This document shows, piece after piece, positions 11,317 to 25,282 of a DNA stretch of 64,000 bases. The position numbers and the translations under genes were made by a program. The notes beneath the pieces were generated by a model that was not told the origin of the DNA, did no database searches, and worked only from the letters and a program-made list of their open reading frames with translations. Position 1 is the stretch's first letter, and every line of letters begins with the position of its first letter. This DNA comes from Cymodocea nodosa (lineage: Eukaryota; Streptophyta; Magnoliopsida; Alismatales; Cymodoceaceae): the NCBI GenBank assembly GCA_036874045.1, contig CM072337.1, positions 21,612,001 through 21,676,000 of the forward strand, read 5' to 3'.

Positions 11317-14285
11317 ATAAGGCTTTGGGGTGGATTTATATGTGCGTGCGGGGAGAGCAGATCATGGTTGGGATGTTCTTTTTCCTCCTGCCTTTTTCCC
11401 TGGTGGGTCGTGGTACTTAATAATGCAAACAATTCTCCAACTTCTACTAGACCTCTCCCTTCCTTCTTGCCAACCCCACCCCTTCTTTTTTCACCTTTAC
11501 ATGTGTATACCTCATTTGAACCGTATTAAATTGTATTTATTGCGATGGCCGCATTTTCTGGCTAATTCCCTTCCAGTCTTTATTCATGTATGATTTTCGA
11601 CCTCGCAAGTAGTTTCTCCTAAACCAACAGCACACTGGCCTTGTCGATTTCAAAAAAAGGTAGTTTCTCGATCTCCATCCATTCTACGAATCCTACACAA
11701 ATTAATACAACCCAAATTTATTACAGTAACTTGATTAACTAAAATAACATTACCACTCACGGTCCTGACTAGCAGCCAGAATTTTAAGTTTCCGCAAACG
11801 TTAATATGTAAACAAGAAAGCATACACACCAAACCTTTCCATGAAAATGCGCAAAAGAAGTTATTAGTTAAATAACCAAAAACGCACGGCACAGTTGTCT
11901 TTTCCCCGGGAAAGTCTATGAATAGAAATCGTCTTAAATTTAAATCTGATAAAAATAAGATAACGATAATATTTTATAAAAATTTTCCCTCGTAAGTATA
12001 CGGAACCATGCATCATGGCATCAAACTTGCGATGTGCAGCTATACGGAACCGTGGTCGATCGCCCCCTTTCTATCAGATGATAATTTAGGAAGAGGAGGA
12101 AAATGTGGCTTTTACTTCTGGCACATGGTGGTGGACTGTCCCGTGGTAGACGCAAGAAAATAAAGCCGGCAATTCCGTTAAAGGGGCTGACCTAACACGG
12201 AGGCAACCCTTTATCACCTTATGGGCCACATTTATTCCGGCCCTAACCCAACCATCTCCGCCGACGGATAGGCTCGTCCACTGTTAATCCAATAAAATCG
12301 TTCGATTAATCAAGACCACGATTTAAATTCCACCCAACCGTTAAAGTTACTTACCGTCGGTAGTGATGGTTAAAATACCATGGCTTAGATGCATGATCGA
12401 CTTAGAATCTGTGAATAACAAATATTATATTTAAGATAAATACTTATAAAGTAGAGATAACTATTTATTTTATCATTGATAAATCTTAACTTGATATACT
12501 TAAATCATAAAATAAATACTTATAACATTTTTACGTTAAATTTATTATCATAAAAAGACAGGTGCGTTTGATGATCCGATGACAGCTGCCGTGGTTCTGT
12601 AGATGAAAATCACAATTAATTACGAGAAAAAGGAACATAATATATTATAAGGCCAGTGGTACTGTGGTTGGGTTGCATCGCGTGCGTGTGTGAATTTAAA
12701 TCGGACGACGGTAGGGTTGGCAGCTCTAGTCGTCTCCCTATTTTCGTGGTGGTTGGCGTCCACGATCTTTTCGTAAAGGTCACGTAGACGGCGCCCGATG
12801 GACAGCGCAACGCATGTGCGGGACAAGACAAGCCGACACCGATCGCCCACGAAGACGTCGACGTTTCAATCAATCCTCCAGACTCGCCGCAGATTTATTC
12901 TAATCATGATAAGCTACATCTTATCATTTGGTGGGTGTTTAATTAATTCGGCCCTGACCGTCATTAACTGAAAGCTTCGGATATACACGGGAGTAATATA
13001 AAGGTAGTATTGTTAGAAGATCGAAAGGGAATCGAATTCTAAAGACAGGAAATGAATATTTGATGTTTTGATTTATTCCTTAATTTTAAATTTTACCATC
13101 GTCTGGTTTGACGACGTTTCGAATTCCTCAAGTTAGATTAATTTGTCCATAACCTTCATGCGGTGTGCCAACCGCTTAAGTGAAACACGCCGTAAGAAAT
13201 TAACTTCAAGAATTACTAGAAAGATCTGAATAAAAGAGATGTGAAGTAACTCAGAAACAATTCTCTAAGTACCAGGTTCGTAGTTCTAAAGCGTAACGGC
13301 GACCCGAAGAAAAATTAATCATGCGTGGGGGGTTAAGAGCAGAAAGCATGGTATTTGGATCCAAGAGCATTAAGAAACCAGAAATCTTGATAGGCCTGTC
13401 TGAAAGATGGGCACTAGGCTCATTACAAGAATTCTAAAACTTGGTCAAGAATTATTGCAGGGTCTTGAAATTAAACTGGATACACCTCATAGGCAGCATA
13501 GAGGGGTGTTGGCGAAAGGTAAACCCTCTTTCTTCAGAATCTTGTGCAAAACAAGCCTTAAGACAATTTCCAATCCCACAACCATGTCGATAATCTCATG
13601 ACTAGAAGGATGAGTGAACCACACACGGGTAGCATAACCAACCCAACCTAAGTTATTTAACAACAACGAATTACAACAGAAATAACCCAGCGTAAAATAG
13701 ACACAAGCTAATACAAAAACTCAAGACAGGCATGTCTAACACAAAGGTCTAATACACGACTTTATTTCCTAACAACTACTACGAGTTCGCGTAAACATAC
13801 GTGGCATTCGCATTGCATTAATTGGCAGATTTGGGGAGCACATGTAGGAATGGTCATAATTTTGTGACCCAGATTAATAGGCAGGCGGTAAGAGGATGTT
13901 ACGTTTATATGTTGTTGACTAACTGAATCGATTAAGTTGGTCGGGAACCAGTAGATCAAAGGCGACGACAGGGTCAGTTCTTGCCGTTTATGTGATGGGC
14001 TTTAAAATGGTAGACGAGTCCCAGACGAATTGAGCCTCAAAAGAGAAGCTCCTGCAAAATGCTACGATCATTCTCGTCCACCGGAATACATCGTCAGTTT
14101 GCCATCCATGAAAGAAACCAATAAAGACAGCTGACCAGCCAAGCACAAGATACGTCACCCTAAAGCCTTTTCTAATCAAAACCCTAAGACAAATGCAGGA
14201 TGATGACGACACAAAGATGAGCAACGGCCAAAGGACAGACCACCGCCATATCCCACACAACGCAGATAAAAGAGCAATCAAATAT
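11317..14285. other. Intergenic DNA between MIF and GASA genes
   Basis: This is the upstream side of the minus-strand MIF gene and the downstream side of the GASA gene. The 12100-12360 and 12640-12880 stretches are richer in GC, but their frames match nothing I recognise. No RNA gene or mobile element boundary is evident. Confidence 0.5.
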
Positions 14286-14933
14286 TCATGGACACTTGGG
14301 TCCTCCCCTCTTGGTCTTCCAGTTGTTGTAGCAGGAACAAACTTGCTTATTACCATAATAGCCCGGCGGCACACAGAGGCACTTCCTGCAACACTTCTGG
14401 CAGAAAAACATACACGGCTTGTGGTACTGCGTCTTTGAGCACCTCCTGCTGCACTCGCCGGGGCACTCTGTGTACCACCACAACCATTAGTATTGTTAAC
14501 ACAGCAATAAGAACAAGGAAAAACGCCACCACCAAAATAGATAGATAGATAGATCGTGAAGTATCCGAATAACTTACGGAATTTCTTAAGACTTCCTGGA
14601 CCATATCTTCTCTGAAAATAAATAGAAACGTTAGCAACCAACTTCATAGAACATACATAAGTAAATGCCCGTGCATATAACGCTCGTACCTTTGTGGACC
14701 TCTTGTGAAGCTCGGCTCTTACCATTCCATCGTGAAACTAGACAGTGAAAGACAAGAATCTAAATAAAAATAAAGAAACAAACAGACAAAGATCTACAGA
14801 CCCAAATGCAGTTGGGGTCATAGAATAAACAACAAAAGATTTTTAAGTCACTTACTTCAGATGACGATGACACCATGGAAGCCAAGGCAAGCACCGCAAG
14901 AAAGAACAACGCTGCGAGAACAGCCTTGGCCAT
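14286..14933 (-). CDS. GASA/snakin gibberellin-regulated peptide
   Basis: Four minus-strand exons join in frame: 14933-14856, 14737-14690, 14611-14578 and 14467-14286 (342 nt, 113 residues plus TGA). All introns are GT-AG (first donor GTAAGT; acceptors CTAG, TTCAG, ACAG). Residues 1-26 form a secretory signal peptide (MAKAVLAALFFLAVLALAS). A short variable segment follows, then YGPGSLKKF and the GASA domain with all 12 cysteines, from CPGECSRRC through KPCMFFCQKCC to the terminal GGPKCP. GASA peptides are small secreted, disulfide-rich proteins, many of them gibberellin-responsive; some (snakins) are antimicrobial. A TATA-like TATATATA on the minus strand near 15287-15294, or a weaker TTATA near 15050, could direct transcription. 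The (GAC)n run near 15010-15027 would lie in the 5' UTR. This member is close to the GASA6/GASA14-like type. Confidence 0.93.
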
Positions 14934-17900
14934 GTCCAATACTCTTTGCTATGCGCAAGTGAGGACGACTTGAGACAGGGACACACCGGCACCAACCTCC
15001 AGGGACAAACGACGACGACGACGACGAAGAAAAGGAGATTCAGGGGGTATAAGTAAAAGGGGGAGGGGGCAAGGGTTGTTGGGGAGACTTTATGACCGCT
15101 CTCCTCGAGGAAATCACACGGCCGCCGTTGGAAGGAGCGGCCGTTGGGCGGGAGTTGCAGAGGGGCCATGTGGTCTCTGAGCGGCGCACGCATCGCGAGA
15201 TGTTCGAGAGCGCGTCGGCGCGCTCGGGATGTCAGGGATCCGCGGCGGAGTGGGAGTGGGAGTGGGGTGATCTCCAACCATGCCAGTATATATACATATT
15301 TTTTAATTGAACAATAAAATGAAAATTAAAACCAACCAACCGGAATAAGTTAATTGCCTACAAATAATGGTGCTCGCAAAGCTTTATAGGAGAATATTAT
15401 AAAAAAGTAATGGAACATCAGAAATACGTAACTAATTTCAGAAAATAGAAACACATTAATTAACAGTTATATGAAGATATAACAATGGAAGCATAAAGAA
15501 AGATCCCAATTTGGAGTTGGCAGGTGAAATGAGTAGTGTATTTTACTAATGAATTAAAGCTGTAATGATCTAATTTTTGGGTCTTTTGTGTGATTCGTTT
15601 TTCCCATTTGTTAGGGCAAATATTACGAGACAGAGCACAAGAGAATTAACAATGCGGAAGATCGTTATTGTGGAACAAATTTCTTTTGTAGTTGTAAAGA
15701 TTTAAAAAACAAAGAATTGAATTAAAAATTAAAAATTCCGACAATAATGAAATACGTGGATTGACGGTAAGTTTTTTTTAATTAAAGTCAAATTGAAAAT
15801 ATAATAACGCAGGGAAGAAAAGATAAGTTAAACGCAGATCACGAGAAAAATGAATCGTATCTATTAAAATTTCAAATAAACTGTGGATCGTAACATGAAC
15901 AGCTTTGGATATAATTTTTTCTTTTCAAAATGCTGAAAAGATTGACATATAGCAAAAAAGAAGTAACTATAGTCAACGAAAGGATTAAGTTGACTTTCAA
16001 CAAACCAACATTTAGCACAGCCTAGCCCCTAACCTACGAGTTAGGGGCTGAAGAAGACGTTGTCGATTTAAAAAATCCACGAATTCCTAGAATTGATTTG
16101 AATCAACGTTTCAAAAGTCTTCTTACTAACCTGATTTTTTTAGCACTGGCATCTCTGCAATACCTATTAACTTCTATGCAACTTCAGATTCTAATTGACA
16201 TAAAAACGTCTATTATCAAAAAAGGCAATAGAAAACCCAAATGACAACAAAAGTAAACTCCCTGATGGGATGGGTTCAATGCAATTCTGATATCTAAAAT
16301 TTATTTCTCGTCAAGATCCTTGACCACTCTTCTTCGGTTGTTTTGAACATTAATACTTTGACAGATTATTTGCCTCACGGTTGAGCGTAGAGACATTAAA
16401 TTTAGAGTGTTTGATCAAATAAGAAAAACTACAGCACGCAACTTAAGTTATGGCACAATACATGCTCGCATGTTAAACGGAGACAAGCCATTGAATTTGG
16501 TAGAGAATTGGCAGACCAAAATGAGTACCAAACATTCCATGAACCTATAGAATTCAGGCATTGGCATAATATCCAAAGGTTGGTCATGGTGATCAATGCA
16601 ATATCTTTTAGGAAACATCCATTTTTAAAGGAACAGGTTACTCCTCGAATTGTTTTAAAAAATTAAAATTTATACAAATTTAGGTATACCTACTGGTCAA
16701 TAGGAAATTAATAATACATTTTAAGAATTTAGGTTTTCCTTGTTGTTCCCTCTTTACTTGGAAATATCAATTGAGCTATGCTTAGTCATGTTAATATGAT
16801 TCGGCTTGATTAAATCGTATCGCTGATTGGTATTACATAATTTTTTTAAGTCGTGTTAGTACAATTTGGCTTTAATATACAAATTGATACGACAAAATTT
16901 CACTATATTATGTGCAAAATCGACATGTCAATGTTATAAAACTTAAAAAATTGTATTAAAGTCGGTATATCATTTTTATAAATGATATACCAATTTGAGT
17001 GTAAACTTTTAGATTTTATAAGTTTAATATATTGATATTGTTATCAGTGTGTCGAGAAATACAGATTAACGTGCAACTTAACAAATTAAATCATATTTTT
17101 AATTGGTACAGTATGAATAAGCCATAGATCATGCTTTATACTTAAGCTACTACTTTATATCTTTTGACACAACATGAATAATGCTAAGTATAATTTAAAT
17201 TGTGTCGTACCAAATTAACATGCTCTATTAACATTTTTATCTATATAATTTTCAGTTTATAGCTAGTCCTAAAACTTAAATATTTTTTCAAGACGTGAAT
17301 GAAACACATAATTAGCTGTGTTTGAAGAGATGCTTGCAATTACAGTCAAGAATCACATATTTGCTTTTGTTAATGTATTATTTCTCATAAAACATTCATC
17401 TTATACAAAATATATCACGTATCTCATTAGAAATACCTTGTTTTTCCGTAGGAAAATATTTTCTAAAAATTTAGTCTACAATTAACTGAAAGTACAATAT
17501 TAGATAATGACGTTGTTGGGACAAAGGTGATGAGTAAATTCAACTATAAATATTAATTTATTTTTAAATCATATTGTTTTTTTTTTTTTTCCTTTTCCCT
17601 ACGACTTTCTTAGGTAAAAATTGACTTGAATACTTTAGAATTAACTACAAATTACATAATATATATATATAGAGAGAGAGAGAGATTGCAACTAAAAAAC
17701 TTTTTTTCTGAAAGGTTGCAACTTTTTTTTTAAAAATAAAACTTTTTTATTTTATTTGGAAAGGTTGCATGCGCTTGATAGCACAATGTCAACCCTCCCG
17801 GCAATCTCGGCCATACATTTGGTAAAGCGTGATTGGAATTTGCTGCAATTGAAAATTTTAAAAAGTTTTTTAGCTTTTTTTTTCAAAGTTAAAAGTTTTT

Positions 17901-19473
17901 TTAGCTGTGAAGGCTGTTTTAAAATTTAGAAAATTTAATCGATAAATAAAAAAATTTGAAAAAAATTCTAAGTTAGTTATAACTAACATCGTAAACAAAA
18001 ATTGTTTATCATAAAAAAATTTAATGACGCTTGGAACGGGCTCCTTAGAATATAATAGGGTAAAGTTTGGTGATATGTGTCATTTATTTTGGACCATGCT
18101 TATATTATTATTATTATCCTTTGAAGAATTGGCGACTTTAGATTTTTATTCTATTCCAAATTTTTCTCAACATCCAATTGGAAACCACCTCTACTTATAA
18201 ATTAAATTCTAGTACAAAACAGAATCCAAACAGCTTGGGTTCGATTCTTTAAAAAGCAAATGGAAAAATAGAATCTGAAATTTAATTGCCAAACAAGGAT
18301 AGATTTTATTCGTAAAAAAAATAAATTTAAAATCAGAAATATATACAAAATAAGGGGCCCATGTAATTATTTCAACGCATCCGCTTGCTCCCAGAACGTC
18401 ACGAAGACGACAGGTAAAGGGGGAGTGACCAGACACCGAAGTAAAAAAAGAAAACACCTATTGGTTTTTTTGACATTTGTGATTTTTACGTGATATTCAG
18501 ATGATCGCGAGAATTATAAATATTATTATTTCTAATTAATTAATATAATTACTAGAATTAGTTAAAATGACTTATTGTTTTTCTAAAAAATACCCAAATA
18601 CAAGTCAATTATCGACGAACTCATTTTGCAACCGTGCCCGTTGGATCCACAACGAACGGCGCCGCGACGTTTCTTAGTAAAAAATAGTAAAACAAAGACA
18701 CGCACTCGGATTACCTGCTGCGCCCCGGATCCCCAGGAGGATCCACGCCTCACGTTCGTAAGCTGTCCTTGGCTAAACGCCGATTAGCTTCCTTCCCACG
18801 GGGACGGGAGATAAGTGTCGGAAGCCGAGGGCGTGGAAATGTCACTCGTCCAGAAAAGATCGTCTATTTTCTATGATTGCAGTAATCACGGCACACGATC
18901 TTTTCCTTGTTCTATCGACAGCGATATTGCCATGAGAGTAAGATTTCGTCTCCTTGCCGCTTTCTAGGGCGTGCTTGATTAGCTTTGTTGTGCGATTTTA
19001 TTTTTATGGGTTTGTTTTCGAATGCCATGCATGGTTTCCCATGTTTCATGGGGTGGGGTTTTTTCCCATGAAAACAGCTGTTTTTGCATGCGTTTTTTTT
19101 TCTTTCTTTTCTTCCAGGTTCTTCGAGTTTGATATTGGTGGAGTTGAGTTTATTCGCGTTTTCTTGAAAAGACGGATGATTTGCAACCAATTCGTTAATT
19201 TTCTCCTACTATTGATTTTGCAAGGGAAAGCTTGAGTCTTGTTGAATAATTTCAACGGTTTGAGTTAAAAAGGAGCGCGCTCTCTATGTCTGATGTATAA
19301 AAAGATGTTTGCTGTTTCAATAAGTTAACGGTGGTGAGGTTTCTCATGATGTTTATGATTTGCATCATCCTTTCATGCATGAATTTTTGTAGCAGCTGCT
19401 GCTATATTTACAGAAAATGCTGTTCAGGATCTAAGTCCACATCACCTTCAAGGTTGTTGCGATAATATACTAG
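14934..19473. other. Divergent intergenic region between GASA and GT47 genes
   Basis: The region 14934-15280 is GC-rich and holds the GASA 5' UTR and promoter. 15300-18600 is AT-rich with no supported gene; 16760-17260 looks like decayed repeat DNA. A 12-bp perfect hairpin lies at 16964-16991, GGTATATCATTT with its complement and a TTAT loop. 18620-18940 becomes GC-rich again and is probably the GT47 promoter and first untranslated exon. A donor at about 18939 (GTAAGATTT) and an acceptor at 19427 (TGTTCAG) could define a 5' UTR intron. Confidence 0.5.
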
Positions 19474-22031
19474 ATGGCAGAGAAACACACAAGTTCCTTT
19501 GTTTCTATGAGCCGAAAGCCCATGTTCTATTTCATTTTGGTGACCATCTTGTGTGTCTCATCCTGGTTCTTCATCCTGGGAACAACTGGCCGGACTGTTA
19601 CAATTGATAATTCTTTCTTGCATAACCCAAAACTTGTGTCCACGATTGAGAATCGGGAATCCCGTTCCGAGATTCATGAGAGAATGCAATCACCTCGCCA
19701 AGAAACCTCTTCACTTCTCGTTGAAAATGGACCCGAAAAGCAAGAGGTGAAGCAGTGTCACCAAAGCAAAGCGATTTTAAAGGTTTTTATGTATGATTTA
19801 CCTCCTGAGTTCCATTTCGGGCTTTTAGATTGGAAACCTGAGGGAAATAGCGTTTGGCCAGATATTAGTAAAATCCCCAATTATCCTGGTGGCTTGAATC
19901 TCCAACATAGCATCGAGTACTGGCTTACTTTGGATTTGTTGTCTTCAAGATTCCCTCATAGGAAGGAACCATGTACTGCAGTGTTGGTAGAGGATTCTCA
20001 CAAAGCAGATGTTGTGTTTGTTCCATTCTTCTCTTCATTAAGCTACAACCGGCATTCTAAAATAATCCCCCCAGAAAAAGTGAGCAGAAACAAGTTATTG
20101 CAGGACAAATTGGTACAGTATCTGATGGCTCGGGAAGAATGGAAGAGATCAAGAGGTCGTGATCATATTATTTTGGCTCACCATCCAAACAGCATGTTAG
20201 ATGCTAGGATGAAATTATGGCCCTGCATGTTCATACTTTCAGATTTTGGAAGATATCCTCCTAATGTAGCTAATATTGATAAGGACATTATTGCTCCTTA
20301 CAAACACATGATAAAGACATTTGTGGATGACTCGTCATCCTACCACGACAGACCAACTTTACTATATTTTCAAGGAGCCATCTATAGAAAAGATGTAAGT
20401 GTTTTTCAATCCTCGTTTTCATTTCTCTTTCAAGTCATGCTTTCATTACTTCAGAGATTGTTGTCTCATTTTAGCCTTCCCTGTTCTTGCTATTTGATCT
20501 GTCCATTAACATTGGCTATTTATCCTTACCGTTCTAGTTCTAGAAAAAAAATCATAGGTTGTTTATAAAATTTTATTGCAGATTACAGTCCATAACAAAT
20601 TGTGAAATTCCGTTGATAAATTAGTTCGTCACATGTTTCAAATAGGATCTGTTATGATTCACATAGAAACATTTGTTTTTTGGTTAGTAGTGTTGTCAAT
20701 GCCAGGTTTATACGCCAATTGAATCACATATTTATTTCAGTTTACAACTTAACCGGATATATATATATTTTTATATACTAATATGGTTTTATCTGTTGGC
20801 TTTATCATTACATTTATGGTAAAAGCCTTTTTATCGCCACAACTTGTTCTGCGCAAGATGACCCCTTTTTTTGTTTGACATTAGTAGTTTCTTGTTTAAA
20901 ATTGAATATAGGACCTTCTTCCTTTATAGTATTCACAATTAAAGGAAAGATCAATTATGCTATCCATGATTGGTTGCAAATCGACGGTCGTTTAACATAT
21001 ATAAAAGGACAGTGTCAAGGTTCAAACTTGAGTCACTTCATTTTGTGGATCTCTATGAGAATCCTTGGAAGACTAATTGTAGGAGACAGTGTATGATCGC
21101 ACGACTCTGGAAGATCAATTGGAACTTGAAAACAGTGCTTGCATGCAGATAATGGGACGCTTCTATCTTGGAAGCTCTAGTTGTACACTGGGCTCGGTGG
21201 AAGCAATACATGAAAAACAACTTTCAAGAACAGAAACAAACTATGCCTAATAAGAACCTTTTCTGTTGCTTTTAAGAAATTTTATTCTAACCTTGTTCTA
21301 CACAAATTTATTGTTTGCCTGACATTCTTATTTTCTTACCTAGCATCTGTAAGTCTATAATAGTGTGCATGATTTTGAGAGTAGATTTCTTGTTTTATTT
21401 TTACGATTTATGCCCATAATTTGAATCAGAGAATGGAGATTTCAAACTCGGATGAATATAGTTTTATGAAATGGACATATGATAGCTGACAATGTTGATG
21501 TAGGGTGGGTTTATCCGTCAAGAACTATTTTATCTTCTTAGAAACGAAAAAGATGTACATTTCTCCTTTGGAAGCGTCCGTCAGAACGGAGTTAATAATG
21601 CCAGCAGAGGAATGCATTCTTCCAAATTTTGTTTGAACATTGCGGGTGATACGCCCTCCTCTAATCGCCTTTTTGATGCCATAGCCAGCCACTGTGTCCC
21701 TGTCATTGTCAGTGACGAAATCGAACTTCCATACGAAGATGTCCTTGATTACTCGCAATTTTGTATATTTGTCCGCACTTCAGATGCACTGAAGAGGGGC
21801 TTCCTAATAAGGTTGGTCAAAAGTATTAGTCAAGAAGAATGGACTAGAATGTGGATTAAACTGAAGGAAGTTGCGAGATACTTTGAGTTCCGTTATCCAT
21901 CCCAGGAGGACGACGCTGTTCAAATGATTTGGCAGGCCGTCGCTAGGAAGGTGCACATGATCAAGTTCAAGTTAAATAGGTCTAGGAGGTTCTCTCGGTT
22001 GGACAGTCTAAAAGAAGCACAACCTGTGTAG
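19474..22031 (+). CDS. GT47 exostosin-family glycosyltransferase, ARAD-like
   Basis: Two exons, 19474-20394 and 21504-22031, join in phase 0 across a 1,109-bp GT-AG intron (GTAAGT; GTAG) to give 482 residues. The N-terminus is cytosolic with a single membrane anchor at about residues 18-37, a type II Golgi topology. The exostosin domain follows: KVFMYDLPPEFHFGLLDW (about 102), ADVVFVPFFSSLSYN, GRDHIILAHHPNSM, RPTLLYFQGAIYRKD. In exon 2 come GGFIRQELFYLL and the nucleotide-sugar-binding region with CLNIAGDTPSSNRLFDAIASHCVPVIVSDEIELP, split here as CLNIAGDTPSSNRLF and ASHCVPVIVSD. By family this is a probable arabinosyltransferase of the ARAD type, expected to act on pectic arabinan in the Golgi; substrate specificity cannot be read from sequence. 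The C-terminus is basic. The intron contains no recognised gene. Confidence 0.9.
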
Positions 22032-23580
22032 GAAAATTTCGAAGTTCAGACAAGCTCAAGCTCAAAAAAGGAAACACGATCTTGGTATTGTTTGACTATT
22101 TTCAGACTATCTAATGTCGTGACATTTTTAGCATGGATTTTTTCTGTTTATTAGACTAACCTCAGGCTATGCAATGTAATGACATTTTTAAGCATAGATT
22201 TTTGTTTGTTTATTTACCTAAGCAAAGCGGTGGTTGATATAGTTAGTCATTCTGGAATGAGATCAGATAGATCTGATGTAATATTTAAAAAAGCGTGAAG
22301 TTGCAGTTCAGCTGACCAATTAGGAATTTTCTACGATATCTATATTTTGTCATACAAAATAATAACTATCAATTGATAGTTACAAATCTTCTGTAAAATC
22401 TCACCGTACATGCTGCCAAGATTTTGCAGTAAAGAGCGGGGAAAAGCAGAGTTCCAATTCCATCGGCACGTCGTGACAGAGAAGAATTTTATAATCTAAT
22501 TAAAAATATACGATTCGATTAAGTTTTGTAAACTACAGTATTATTTTAGGGCACATTATCTGACAATCAAAATGCCATCATTGTGGTTTAGGTATTTTTG
22601 TTGGGATGTTAAAACGCAGTTCAACGTCTTCATTTTTACTCTTGTCGAGATATCAATGCAGACCAGATTTCAGATTTTCGTCAGCAGAGTGGTTTTAACA
22701 GGCAAAACACTTAAACAAACTCTAAATCATTCAATTAAAACCTAAAGTCTTATTTGTTTCAAATATATGCAGGTTAGTTTCAGTGATTATGAGATTTATA
22801 GGTGAATTTCAACCAAATAACATTGATATGACAGATTTATTGATAAATCTTTCAGATTTTGCACTGTATTTTTAACTATTTGAGAATCGGCATTGGAATC
22901 AATTTATAGATTTATGCTGTTGGACAAGATTTTATAATTGTAAATGTAAATTTCATAAATCTCAAAGAAATAAGACTATTAACAATTCCCCTAAATTTCA
23001 AAATTTTCATCGTCATTATTATTCTAATTTACCATTACCCACCTTAAATCTGAACCAATTGAAGATCAAATTAGTTAAGATCGTGTGATCTATACTCTTC
23101 ATCAAGTTCAATCTGCATTTACCAATTTTTTAAAATGTTGGGAGAAATCAACTAACTGAGAATAATGATACTGGTAATCTGTTCTAATATTCAAATTTTA
23201 GAGAATTAAAATACTACTACTACTACTATTATTAAAAAAGGGTATGCCTATGATACCAATGTGGGTTTCAAAATTTTTAAATATCCATCACCGATTTAAA
23301 AAATGAACGATAGAATTTGAAAAAAAACACACTTGTAATTACTAATCGATAGTTATTATTTTAAGAAATAAGTCATAAATACCATAAAAATTCCCTTAAA
23401 AAAAGGTTGGGAGATGTTATTTGCGTGGAAGTAGCAACTAACGTGAATGGATGCAAATCGTAAGTTCGTAACCACAAAAACCCATGAAACATGGAGCCTC
23501 ATTTCTCATATCATGGGGTAATGATTTGATTACAAACAAAGAAGAAAATGTTGTGGGTTCGGCAATATCCAAACATGGAA
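22032..23580. other. Convergent intergenic region
   Basis: This lies between the 3' ends of the GT47 gene (plus) and the BODYGUARD-like gene (minus). It is AT-rich, with 3' UTR sequence for about the first 250 bases and no supported gene, RNA or mobile element boundary. Confidence 0.5.
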
Positions 23581-25255
23581 CTACCTCACTCTGTGCCCGT
23601 TTCGCCTTGCAGAAGAAAACCACGTCTCTTCTAGATTCCTGGTGAAATCTCTCTCTCTGCCCAAAATCACTGTGACATGATCGGCGTGGTCGATGGTTTG
23701 GTGCCTGGAGAGAGGAATCTTCAGCTTCATATCGTAGCTGCACTTTGGAAGAACCACTTTGTCCTTGGTTCCGTGCAATATACTGATAGGGATTTCTGAA
23801 TTGCCCAAGTTTTCGAGGTACCCGTCCATGTACTTGGCGGCTCCACAGAGCACGTTGTGCATGGTGTGCCAGGCTGAGTGATGGGTGTGCTTGGCCAAGT
23901 CCGTGATCATGAAGCGGAGGTTCCTGTGGTTCAGAAATAAGCAAACACATTGTACTCTTGTGAGGGCCTTCGTCGTGGGGAGAGAGGGGCATTGAGCAGT
24001 CACACACACACACACACATATTACCTTCTCCTCGTAGCAAGCTTCAAGATGAATTCCCATGTCCGGTGGTTTCTGCAAACAAGCAAACACACGCATCTGC
24101 CGAGGTGCTCGTACCATGACATAATAGCAGACCCGATCAGCAGTGGTGGCCAAAGCTTTCTTCCGGCTAATCTGTTCAATGCCATGGAAGCAGCTGTCTC
24201 TTTTGGCGATGGGAAATATGGCTGAAAGATGAGTACCATGTATATAACTTGAGGATCCACTGTGAAATCAAGATTTTTCGTTTGCAATATATACGGAACG
24301 ACACATCATACTTACTGGAGCAACAAGTGTTATTGACTTCACCAAATCCTGACGCTTAGAAGCCAAAGCTAATGCAATTACACAACCCATGGAGTGAGCA
24401 ACCAAATGAAAGGATTTCAAATGAAGAGGCTCTGTAATTGAAGTTTCAATCATATGTAAGTGATCGTTTACTCTATAAAGACAGTCCGAAGGCTTTGGGC
24501 TTTCACCGAAACCCAATAGATCAACTGCAAACAAGCGGCAATTCTCGGCTGCGTGTCCTGAAAGATTTTGGAACACAGTCTCTATCCACATCGAGGATGA
24601 AGAAAGGAACCCGTGCAGAAATATAACATTTTCCGGTGGGCTCTTTTGGCAATCTTCTACTTCACGTCCTGGAAGTACACATTCGGCAGATATTTGAGTG
24701 AGTGAAAAGACTAGAAGAAAAATTTTGTTGGTCCATCGAGATCGAACCAACAGGGCCTGCAAAGGTTTGACCTTGAAGCTTCGATTCGATCATTTGTCGT
24801 GACGATGAGCAATCACCGAATCACAAACAGAATACAACACCATCCCAAGTACGTACGTAACCCGATGCAAAGGAACAGAGCTTTTTACCTCGAGATGGTT
24901 CTCTGACAACATAATGCAGCTTCTTCTCCCCCTTCGCCTGCCACCCTGTGCAAGACTTGCATCCGCAGTCGGACCACCTGACCAACGGCCGTTTCGCCGC
25001 CTCCTCCTTTCCACTCCACGTAAAACCACGGATGCCCATCTGATCTCTAAATAAGTTCTTCCTCCCATACAGCGTATCGGAGACCTCCTCCTCCTCGTTC
25101 TCCCCCCCTCCGTCTCCGCAGTAACACGAGTGGGCGTGGCCATCGAGGAGAGTGTCGGCGAGCCTGAAGAAGAAGCATAGGAGCAGGTCTAGGAGATCAA
25201 AGAAGGCAAAGACGAGGAAGGTGGTGGCTGAGGCTATGGCTTCTTTGGTTTTCAT
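23581..25255 (-). CDS. BODYGUARD-like alpha/beta hydrolase
   Basis: Four minus-strand exons, 25255-24889, 24668-24316, 24221-24025 and 23923-23581, join in frame (1,260 nt, 419 residues) with GT-AG introns. The N-terminus has a hydrophobic membrane segment (about residues 8-33), then a Cys pair motif SDCGCKSC typical of the BODYGUARD family. The hydrolase fold follows: VIFLHGFLSSS (oxyanion loop), FAVDLLGFGESPKP, the nucleophile elbow VAHSMGC, then KLWPPLLIGSAIMSWYEH and KHTHHSAWHTMHN. The catalytic acid is in HGTKDKVV and the histidine in DHADHVTV, so the Ser-Asp-His triad looks intact. BODYGUARD proteins act in the epidermal cell wall and are needed for cutin and cuticle formation; the biochemical substrate is unsettled. 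An in-frame upstream ATG at 25282 would add nine residues; I prefer 25255 because the hydrophobic segment starts soon after it. Confidence 0.9.
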
Positions 25256-25282
25256 CCCCCTTCTCTCTGGAGACGGGGACAT

